This document shows positions 7,492 through 12,378 of a stretch of 12,378 bases of DNA, piece after piece. The translations under genes were made by a program, and so were the position numbers. Every line of letters starts with the position of its first letter. Position 1 is the stretch's first letter. The DNA is taken from assembly GCF_050434145.1 (NCBI RefSeq), contig NZ_JBNPVX010000054.1:1-12378 (forward strand). Direction: 5' to 3'. This stretch comes from JAISST01 sp050434145 (GTDB lineage: Bacteria; Fusobacteriota; Fusobacteriia; Fusobacteriales; Fusobacteriaceae). The notes below the pieces were generated by a model. That model was not told the DNA's origin. It saw nothing but the letters and a program-made list of their open reading frames with translations, and ran no database searches.

Positions 7492-8874
7492 ATGAAAAAA
7501 AGAGTATTGTTAATTATGTTTATGTTTATTACTTTTGGGGTTTCTTTTGCATCTCAAAGGGTAGTATCTGAGTCAAAAGCAGAAAGACGGTATAGTGATG
7601 GTTTAATTTATATTTATGGTGAAAAAAGGCCTTTTACAGGGCAACTTATAAACAAATATGATAAAAAAGTTATGTCTAGAGAAAATTATAAAAATGGAAA
7701 GAGAAATGGTCAAAGTACATACTACAACTATTATACTGGGAAAATTGAAAAGGTGAATACTTATTTGAATGATGAATTACATGGACCTAGTAAATCATAT
7801 TATTCAAATGGAAAAATATATCAAGTTGTTAATTATAGTAAAGGTAGAATACACGGAGCATATTATAAAAATTATGATAATGGAAGAAAAGCTGTTACAG
7901 GTAATTACAAAAACGGAGAGGAGCATGGAAGTTTCAAAGAATATTATTCTAATGGAAAATTAGGAAAAACTTATATTTATTCTAATGGAAATTTGACTGG
8001 AAAATATATGGAATACCATGACAATGGAAAATTAGCTGTAGAAAGAGGATACTATGGTGGATATAAACATGGTGTATCTAAAGGGTATTATAGCAGTGGG
8101 CAGTTAAAATCTGAATATATTTATAATCTTGGTGAATTGGATGGAATATGCAAAACTTACCATGAAAATGGGCAATTACAAAGTGAAGTAAGATATGTAA
8201 AGGGAAGAGCACAAGGGATAGTGAAAAAATATGCTTCTAATGGAAGAGTAACTTTGACAAAAGGATATAAAGATGGACAAGCAGATGGGCTATATAAAGA
8301 ATATTATTCGGATGGTAGTTTGAAAGGTGAAGGAACATATAAAGATGGGACTGTATCTGGAAAAGTAGTGAATTATTCAAAAAGTGGAACAGTTTCTACA
8401 CAAGAAAAAGTAACTAATGGTTGGAAAATTAAAAAGATTTATTATGATGGAACTAGACAATTAGCATCAGAAACAAAAGAAAAAATCAACAATCATAAAA
8501 GTTTTTCTGTAAAGGAATATAATAGAGATGGAAAATTAGCAAGTGCTCGTAGCTTTGATAATGGGTCAGGATATGAAAGTGATTATTATGAAAATGGAAA
8601 ATTACGTTATAAGAAAAGATATAAAAATAACGAACTTGACGGAAAATATGAATTTTATTATACTACAGGTAAACCAGCATATATAGCAAATTATAAAAAT
8701 GGTAGATTGCATGGTAGAGCAGTGGAATATCATGAGAATGGCAGAAAAAAAATAGAAGCAACATTTAAAAATGGTAGTGACAATGGTGAAGCGAGAATAT
8801 ACAATGAAAAAGGAAAGTTTGAAAAAACAATAGATCCATATGATGCTTATAGATATGGAAGATACTTTAATTAG
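7492..8874 (+). CDS. Exported MORN-repeat protein, YwqK-like, about 16 repeats
   Basis: This 460-residue protein has a cleavable signal peptide (basic MKKR, hydrophobic core, probable cut after Ala20 in VSFA-SQ). The mature part, from about residue 43 to 446, is almost entirely tandem repeats of about 23-24 residues of the form Y-x-NG-K/Q-L-x5-Y-x-x-G-x-x-x-G-x4-Y. Clear units include YYSNGKL at 151, YHENGQL at 223, YYSDGSL at 271 and YHENGR at 413. Units near 305-345 are degenerate. This is the MORN_2 pattern often annotated as 'YwqK family antitoxin'. YwqK in Bacillus is an immunity protein, but this one is exported, so it would act in the periplasm or at the cell surface. MORN_2 proteins are numerous in Fusobacteria and have been linked to host invasion. 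The ribosome site is AAGGAG (7480-7485). Its exact job is unknown. Confidence 0.88.
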   Translation: MKKRVLLIMFMFITFGVSFASQRVVSESKAERRYSDGLIYIYGEKRPFTGQLINKYDKKVMSRENYKNGKRNGQSTYYNYYTGKIEKVNTYLNDELHGPSKSYYSNGKIYQVVNYSKGRIHGAYYKNYDNGRKAVTGNYKNGEEHGSFKEYYSNGKLGKTYIYSNGNLTGKYMEYHDNGKLAVERGYYGGYKHGVSKGYYSSGQLKSEYIYNLGELDGICKTYHENGQLQSEVRYVKGRAQGIVKKYASNGRVTLTKGYKDGQADGLYKEYYSDGSLKGEGTYKDGTVSGKVVNYSKSGTVSTQEKVTNGWKIKKIYYDGTRQLASETKEKINNHKSFSVKEYNRDGKLASARSFDNGSGYESDYYENGKLRYKKRYKNNELDGKYEFYYTTGKPAYIANYKNGRLHGRAVEYHENGRKKIEATFKNGSDNGEARIYNEKGKFEKTIDPYDAYRYGRYFN

Positions 8875-8891
8875 AGTCTAAAATAAGTTGA

Positions 8892-8917
8892 TGAGAGGTA
8901 TATCATTATGCCTCTCA
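8892..8917 (+). promoter_or_regulatory. Intercistronic hairpin between MORN gene and lipoprotein gene
   Basis: TGAGAGG (8892-8898) pairs perfectly with CCTCTCA (8911-8917) across a 12-base loop. AAAATATTATA, not a T-tract, follows, so it is not a standard intrinsic terminator. It lies 17 bp after the MORN stop codon and 12 bp before the next ribosome site. It may mark an mRNA end, a processing point or partial attenuation. Confidence 0.4.
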
Positions 8918-8945
8918 AAAATATTATATGGGGGAACAATTGATC

Positions 8946-9137
8946 ATGAAAAAACTGGAAAAAATTTTATTTTTAATACTCCTAGTTATGGGATTATTAT
9001 CTTGTGGAAAAGAAGTAAGAAAGGCATCAACAAAGGAAGCAGTGGAAGATAGTGAAGAATACTATGATTCTTATGATCGTGAAATAATGAAAAATGCAAA
9101 ATATTATTATATAGGAGTACCTAAACAAAACCCATAA
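8946..9137 (+). CDS. Small lipoprotein of unknown function
   Basis: A 63-residue protein with a textbook lipoprotein signal: MKKLEK, a hydrophobic core (ILFLILLVMG) and the lipobox LLSC, with Cys20 as the lipidated residue. The mature peptide is only 44 residues and is charged, with an acidic, Tyr-rich centre (EDSEEYYDSYDRE) and no recognisable domain. ATG 8946 is preferred over the in-frame ATG 8928, because GGGGGA (8930-8935) lies 10 bases before it and because it places the basic N-region at the true start. The gene follows the MORN gene by 71 bp on the same strand without its own clear promoter, so it is probably co-transcribed. A role as a membrane-anchored partner of the exported MORN proteins is conceivable but not shown. 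Confidence 0.7.
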   Translation: MKKLEKILFLILLVMGLLSCGKEVRKASTKEAVEDSEEYYDSYDREIMKNAKYYYIGVPKQNP

Positions 9138-9266
9138 TTATTTTTATAGCCTATATTTATAAAGCAGAGTCTGAAAAATAATTTAAATGCCACTTTTGTT
9201 AATTAATCTAAATATTTGTCAGATAAAAAATTAAATAGAAATTTTATTTGAAAAACGAGAAATAGT

Positions 9267-9296
9267 TTGACAATGGTTTGAAGCAAGTTATATGTG
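9267..9296 (+). promoter_or_regulatory. Candidate promoter of the 183-residue MORN gene
   Basis: A perfect TTGACA lies at 9267-9272. The -10 is less clear: TATATG at 9289-9294 (16-base spacer) or TATGTG at 9291-9296 (18-base spacer). Transcription would start about 75-80 bases before the ATG. The triple 9-bp repeat at 9318-9344 would lie in the leader RNA. Confidence 0.5.
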
Positions 9297-9317
9297 ATAT
9301 TATAGTAAGTATATGAA

Positions 9318-9344
9318 GAATATTAAGAATATTAAGAATATTAA
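9318..9344 (+). repeat. Triple 9-bp tandem repeat GAATATTAA
   Basis: Three perfect head-to-tail copies of GAATATTAA lie between the candidate promoter and the ribosome site of the following MORN gene. Each unit carries the palindrome AATATT. A partial fourth unit (GAA) follows. Confidence 0.9.
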
Positions 9345-9378
9345 GAAACTCTTATGCTTGGGTTAAAAAGGAGATTTT

Positions 9379-9930
9379 ATGAAAAGAAAAGCTTTTTTAT
9401 TATTAATAATGCTATTTATAATTGGAATACCAGCTATTTCTAAAGAGAGAATAGAGAATGCAAGAAATGTAATAATAAAAAATGAAACTCTATATATAAA
9501 AGGAGAGTCAACTCCTTATACAGGTGAAATATATAAAAACTACAATAATGGCTCATTGGAATTTTTCTATAAATTTGTAGATGGAAAGCCTCATGGAAGA
9601 GCAATAGAAAATTTTTTTCATGGTGGTCGCGAAGTAGAAGCTAATTATGTCCATGGAAAAATGCATGGAACTTATGTAAGTAAATATAGTGATGGACAGA
9701 TTTACACAAAAAATAACTACATACATGGAGAAAAAGAAGGTCCTTATATTTCTTATCACAACAATGGTAAAATCATGAAAAAAGGTAGATATAAGAACAA
9801 TGTGAAAGATGGTAAATGGGTAGAATATTTTAACAATGGAAGAAAAAAGATGGAGTATACCTATAAAAATGGGAAATTGCATGGTAGAGTTAAAGAATAT
9901 GATACAAAAGGGAGGTTGGTCAGGAAATAG
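9379..9930 (+). CDS. Exported MORN-repeat protein, YwqK-like, shorter paralogue
   Basis: A 183-residue protein with a signal peptide (MKRK, then a long hydrophobic core, probable cut after AIS at 19-21). About six MORN_2-type units follow from residue 47 to the end, for example YSDGQI at 103, YHNNGKI at 126, YFNNGRK at 150 and YKNGKLHGR at 162-170. Its head (LYIKGESTPYTGE, 38-50) matches the head of the 460-residue protein upstream (IYIYGEKRPFTGQ, 39-51). The last repeats also resemble each other (YKNG-LHGR, then EY), so the two genes are paralogues of different repeat number. The ribosome site is AAGGAG (9368-9373). Its own promoter and a 241-bp gap suggest independent expression from the lipoprotein gene. 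The protein should act outside the cytoplasm; its target is unknown. Confidence 0.85.
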   Translation: MKRKAFLLLIMLFIIGIPAISKERIENARNVIIKNETLYIKGESTPYTGEIYKNYNNGSLEFFYKFVDGKPHGRAIENFFHGGREVEANYVHGKMHGTYVSKYSDGQIYTKNNYIHGEKEGPYISYHNNGKIMKKGRYKNNVKDGKWVEYFNNGRKKMEYTYKNGKLHGRVKEYDTKGRLVRK

Positions 9931-10056
9931 AAACGATTCTCTAACTATGGAAATTTGCAATAATTAAAAATTTATATTGTTAAAAAAAATAATATGAGTA
10001 AATTGAGAAGGAAAAATCTTAAGTTTTCTTTATACAAATTATATAAAATAAACTAT

Positions 10057-10092
10057 AAAAAAGACCATTACATATAAAAGTGGTCTCTTTTT
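10057..10092. terminator. Bidirectional intrinsic terminator
   Basis: AGACCATT (10062-10069) pairs with AGTGGTCT (10079-10086), with one G-U pair and a 9-base loop. An A-run precedes it (10057-10062) and CTTTTT follows (10087-10092), so it works on both strands. It separates the rightward MORN gene from the leftward membrane-protein gene that converges on it. Confidence 0.8.
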
Positions 10093-10110
10093 GATATGTG
10101 TTATAATTTC

Positions 10111-10347
10111 TTATGATTTTGGTGCCTTACCTACACTGGAATAGATAACAAATAAAGATAAAATAATCTGAGTAATTGATCCAACTTGGATACCAAGTAA
10201 GTCATATACCCATTTTATCATTCTTGGAACAGAAAATGTAGGTCCTAGATTACCTGCGAGATATAATGCAAAGATAATAACAGCCATGAACAACCAAATA
10301 ACACCAAAGATAACTCCAGCCCAGTTAGTAGAAGCTTTTTTTTCCAT
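10111..10347 (-). CDS. Small two-helix membrane protein, unknown function
   Basis: A 78-residue protein. AGGAGG (10360-10355) sits seven bases upstream of the ATG at 10347, an ideal ribosome site and the best support that this is a real gene. Residues 9-31 (WAGVIFGVIWLFMAVIIFALYLA) and about 56-71 form two transmembrane helices, joined by a loop with Pro36, Pro41, Arg42 and Trp46. The C-terminus is short and basic (GKAPKS). No family is recognised. It is the last gene of the leftward cluster that contains Imm17- and DUF2185-like genes, and its size and topology resemble membrane-type immunity proteins, but this is inference from context only. It ends 19 bp before the bidirectional terminator. 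Confidence 0.75.
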   Translation of the reverse strand: MEKKASTNWAGVIFGVIWLFMAVIIFALYLAGNLGPTFSVPRMIKWVYDLLGIQVGSITQIILSLFVIYSSVGKAPKS

Positions 10348-10474
10348 GATAAATCCTCCTAATTTAGTTTCTGAAATGAGGTCCTGTAAAACTATTTTAG
10401 TATTATGAATTCTATTTTATTAATTTCAGATATGCTTTTTTTAGAATGTAAATTTATACTTTATAGGGTATTAC

Positions 10475-10957
10475 TTACATTTTAAAATATTTTTTATAGG
10501 ATTTTATTTTTAGTAATTGATATATGATTGAAGATATTATACCAAATATAAGTGATGAAGAGAAAATAAGAATTTTATTTGGTGAAATATTATTATAAAT
10601 GTAATTATATAGTTGCCAGTTGACTATTTTTGTAAAAATCCAATGAAAGATGACTATTAGAATATACCATGGAATTGTGTAGATTAATTTATAATTTTTG
10701 TCTTTGTAAAAATATATATTCCATATTGCTATAAATATTATAGCAGCAGTTACATAAATAGCCATGTGTTCAAGAGGTGTAAATATCCCCATGATTATTG
10801 GGAAAAAAGAAAAATATGAAATAATAAAAGTTATTGTGGTAGTGAATAAAATAAAAAAATCAAATTTTCTTTTGAGTTCTTTTTCATATTTATAATCTTT
10901 CTCATGGATTTCTGGTTCAGTGGTAACAATTTCGTTTTTTCTTTCTTCTGCTGACAT
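10475..10957 (-). CDS. Four-helix integral membrane protein, unknown function
   Basis: A 160-residue protein. The ribosome site AAAAGGAG (10970-10963) lies five bases before the ATG at 10957. The first 32 residues are polar and highly charged (Glu/Lys-rich) and probably cytoplasmic. Four hydrophobic segments follow at about 33-58, 64-84, 90-112 and 128-149, ending in a basic tail (KIKSYKKYFKM). Aromatic residues are abundant. No catalytic motif or known family is recognised. It stands 127 bp upstream of the two-helix gene on the same strand and downstream of a broken immunity-like fragment. A membrane immunity protein or a transporter-like accessory is possible; neither is supported by a motif. 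Confidence 0.75.
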   Translation of the reverse strand: MSAEERKNEIVTTEPEIHEKDYKYEKELKRKFDFFILFTTTITFIISYFSFFPIIMGIFTPLEHMAIYVTAAIIFIAIWNIYFYKDKNYKLIYTIPWYILIVIFHWIFTKIVNWQLYNYIYNNISPNKILIFSSSLIFGIISSIIYQLLKIKSYKKYFKM

Positions 10958-11124
10958 ATAATCTCCTTTTAAAGTTTACATTAGTTTTATAAAATAGAAC
11001 TGAATATTATCTGCAATAAATTTTGAGTTTTTAGTTCAACTTGTTATTTCAGCCATAATATATTCAGATTAACCTTTATATAAGCATATTCTGTTATCAT
11101 GAATATTTATCATCGTTTAGTCCC

Positions 11125-11269
11125 TTATTTTATATAATAACTATAACTTTCAAGTTTCTCAGTACCATTGACTAGATTATTAATAGATTTATTAAGCCAC
11201 AATTCATACCAATCATAAAATCTAAAGGGCATAATGTGGCCCAATACTACCTAATAATTTGTTTTTCAT
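11125..11269 (-). pseudogene. Frameshifted or internally deleted gene remnant, SUKH/SMI1-like tail
   Basis: A good ribosome site (GGAGAAG, 11281-11275) and ATG (11269) open a frame that reads MKNKLLGSIGPHYAL and then stops. The +1-related frame is open from 11250 to the stop at 11125 and encodes 41 residues, including LGHIMPFRFYDWYELWLNK and then a Ser/Tyr-rich end. This second part has the composition and aromatic pattern of a real protein terminus. It resembles the C-terminal 'PFxFYxWYxxWL' segment I associate with some SMI1/KNR4 (SUKH) immunity proteins. The simplest reading is a gene reduced by internal deletion and frameshift, leaving its start and tail. The rest of the 10958-11368 gap shows only further short, stop-interrupted stretches. 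Confidence 0.5.
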
Positions 11270-11368
11270 AATTTCTTCTCCAAAATTTTAATTAAAGATA
11301 TTTAGTTTCTGAGAATCTTTATAAATATTGCTAAGTTTTTGAGGTAATTAATATGATAAAAATATATT

Positions 11369-11635
11369 TTATTTTATTTGACTGAGCAATATGGGATATC
11401 CAATAGCAAATGCAATCAAAAACAGTCCTAATATACCCATTACAATTCTATATCCAGTTTCTCCAAAATTTCTAGATACAAATTGCATAAATCCCATAGA
11501 ACGGTCTCCCTGTGTTTGCAATACCCAACTCCATTTGAAAATAGCACCTAAAAATAATAATAATCCACATCCACCTATTACTAGATACCAATGTTTCTTA
11601 AAAAACTCACTACCTCTATCTAATATTTTATTCAT
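11369..11635 (-). CDS. Imm17-like two-helix immunity protein
   Basis: An 88-residue protein. AGGAG (11645-11641) lies five bases before the ATG at 11635. There are two transmembrane helices, at about 16-33 and 63-84. Between them lies the sequence KWSWVLQTQG, then a polar stretch and RNFGETGYRIVMGILG. This matches my recollection of Imm17-family proteins: helix, then 'WxWVL-xxxG', then 'FGxxGxRIxxxxxG' leading into the second helix. Imm17 proteins are predicted to protect against toxins of polymorphic toxin systems, at the inner membrane. No toxin gene lies beside it here; the neighbour upstream (71 bp) is a DUF2185-like gene. It could be a stand-alone (orphan) immunity gene. The family call is by pattern only. 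Confidence 0.75.
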   Translation of the reverse strand: MNKILDRGSEFFKKHWYLVIGGCGLLLFLGAIFKWSWVLQTQGDRSMGFMQFVSRNFGETGYRIVMGILGLFLIAFAIGYPILLSQIK

Positions 11636-11706
11636 ATAATCTCCTATCTTTAAAAAATTTATTTTTTTATTAAATTTAAATACAAAAAATTATTAATATT
11701 TCCAAA

Positions 11707-11988
11707 TTATTTTCTAAAACCTTTCCATGAATATTCTTTTGATTCTATGATGGCACCACATCCTAAAGGCATATCTGTAAGAATTCCTATTGAGGAATCA
11801 AACTCAAAAATATTTTTCAGAGATACGATTCTAACATCAGAGTCAGTATGGTCATGTTTGTTACATAAAAATTGCCATCCACTATCATCTTCGTCATGAG
11901 TTACATAACAGATATCATATTTCTTTTCCAAAATATGCGAACATGTTAAAACTCCTAAGTTTTCTGAGTCTTTAAATGGGAATTTCAT
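11707..11988 (-). CDS. DUF2185 / Imm33-like protein
   Basis: A 93-residue cytoplasmic protein. GGAGG (12000-11996) lies seven bases before the ATG at 11988. It has the DUF2185 layout: an initial 'GVLTCSHILEKKYDICYVTHDEDD' type strand-helix-strand region (12-35), the signature DSGWQFL (35-41), a His/Asp-rich turn (45-51), a helix-strand region ending in FDSSIGILTDMPLGCGAII (63-81), and a short tail. DUF2185 proteins are predicted immunity proteins (Imm33 type) of polymorphic toxin systems. In keeping with this, the next gene on the strand is Imm17-like. Three cysteines (16, 27, 42) and Cys77 are present without a metal-site pattern. No toxin lies next to it. Confidence in the family is good because of the DSGW motif and the following 'D-S-x-x-x-x-L-x-x-P-x-G' spacing. 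Confidence 0.8.
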   Translation of the reverse strand: MKFPFKDSENLGVLTCSHILEKKYDICYVTHDEDDSGWQFLCNKHDHTDSDVRIVSLKNIFEFDSSIGILTDMPLGCGAIIESKEYSWKGFRK

Positions 11989-12016
11989 TAATTATCCTCC
12001 AATAAAGTTTTATTAT

Positions 12017-12169
12017 TTAAATTTTTTTAAATAATAAATAACATAAAATTACAAATGCAAAGAAAATCATATAAATTCTTAATTCCCCATTTTTGCTAGT
12101 TTTGTTATAAAAAATACTGAAATAAAAAATAGCAAAATTGCAAGTAGTATTTGTATGAATATTTTTCAA
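12017..12169 (-). pseudogene. Remnant of a membrane protein gene
   Basis: On the minus strand a frame open from TTG 12169 to the stop at 12017 encodes 50 residues. It ends with a convincing sequence: KTSKNGELRIYMIFFAFV, then more hydrophobic residues and LLFKKI. This is a charged loop followed by a transmembrane helix and a basic end. There is no ribosome site before the TTG. An overlapping frame (about 12195-12105) reads a second hydrophobic, Tyr/Phe-rich stretch, as if one frameshift separated the two parts. It is best read as the 3' end of a decayed membrane protein just upstream of the DUF2185-like gene. A short real protein with a TTG start is less likely. Confidence 0.4.
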
Positions 12170-12241
12170 TTAAGATATATAAATATTTTTTTATCTCTTA
12201 TTTCTTTAAATTTTATATTTCTATTCTTTTCTTGATGATAT

Positions 12242-12270
12242 ATTATAATATTTTCCTGTGATAAAAGCAA
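12242..12270 (-). promoter_or_regulatory. Candidate promoter for the leftward immunity-like cluster
   Basis: On the minus strand TTGCTT (12270-12265), a 17-base spacer and a perfect TATAAT (12247-12242) face the remnant and the DUF2185-like gene. A perfect TTGACA also occurs at 12296-12291, but its -10 is poor. No other promoter of this quality was found before 11988. Confidence 0.4.
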
Positions 12271-12326
12271 TTAAATAAAAATCATGGTAGTGTCAAGTTT
12301 TTGTAGGGATTTTATCTAAATATTAT

Positions 12327-12354
12327 TTGAGAATCCCATGAAATACGCTATAAT
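12327..12354 (+). promoter_or_regulatory. Candidate rightward promoter at the window end
   Basis: TTGAGA (12327-12332), a 16-base spacer and TATAAT (12349-12354) point out of the window. This suggests that a plus-strand gene starts beyond position 12378. The 11989-12378 stretch otherwise holds the remnant at 12017-12169, the leftward promoter and no intact gene. Confidence 0.4.
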
Positions 12355-12378
12355 TCTTCATTACATATTATATTTTTA

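Noticed and set aside
7680..8840. Possible CRISPR-like array, given the regular period of about 70 bp
   Set aside because: The period is a multiple of three inside one long frame. The repeats are degenerate at DNA level and conserved at protein level, as expected of MORN units.
9553..9960. 135-codon minus-strand frame opposite the short MORN gene
   Set aside because: It is the antisense shadow of the repeat-coding region, with His/Phe/Ile-rich composition and no ribosome site. The plus frame has a signal peptide and clear MORN units.
9994..10077. 27-codon basic peptide frame (MSKLRRKNLK...) after the short MORN gene
   Set aside because: There is no ribosome site, and the frame runs into the bidirectional terminator.
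11391..11639. 82-codon plus-strand frame opposite the Imm17-like gene
   Set aside because: It is antisense to a gene with a good ribosome site, two helices and a recognisable family pattern.
1..12378. tRNA, rRNA, insertion sequence, integrase or transposase genes
   Set aside because: None was recognised on either strand, and no cloverleaf-like GC-rich segment was seen apart from the repeat element at 162-242, which does not fold as a tRNA.

Overview
The window is very AT-rich (both coding and intergenic DNA), with strong AGGAGG-type ribosome sites, exported MORN-repeat (YwqK-like) proteins and short lipoproteins. Together these suggest a member of the Fusobacteriota, most probably Leptotrichia or a close relative. 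This assignment is an inference from composition and gene style; no marker gene such as rRNA is present.

Layout. (1) Positions 1-340 hold two copies of a 95-bp perfect direct repeat, 226 bp apart, with a GC-rich hairpin-forming segment between them. The second copy ends just before the ribosome site of the first gene. (2) Positions 341-6319 are a tight two-gene operon for an AddAB-type helicase-nuclease: a short AddB-like subunit with a PD-(D/E)XK nuclease and Fe-S cysteines but no visible Walker A, and a full AddA with all UvrD/SF1A motifs plus its own nuclease. A terminator follows directly. (3) Positions 6507-7001 (minus) encode an exported protein of unknown function, with its own terminator. 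(4) A long divergent regulatory region (7002-7491) precedes three plus-strand genes for exported proteins: a 460-residue MORN-repeat protein, a 63-residue lipoprotein and a 183-residue MORN-repeat paralogue. A bidirectional terminator closes this block at about 10056-10092. (5) From 12169 down to 10111 the minus strand carries small genes and gene remnants in an immunity-like cluster: a DUF2185/Imm33-like protein, an Imm17-like two-helix membrane protein, a four-helix membrane protein, a two-helix membrane protein, and two broken coding fragments. One fragment has a tail resembling SUKH/SMI1-type immunity proteins.

How it fits together. AddAB would process double-strand DNA ends for RecA-dependent repair and degrade foreign linear DNA; it appears to be a housekeeping unit. 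The right half looks like accessory DNA. YwqK-like MORN proteins are often annotated as antitoxin or immunity proteins, and Imm17 and DUF2185 occur in polymorphic toxin loci, so 7.5-12.0 kb may be a store of immunity genes ('polyimmunity' locus). No toxin gene is visible in the window, so this reading is an inference. The broken fragments suggest active turnover of this cluster.
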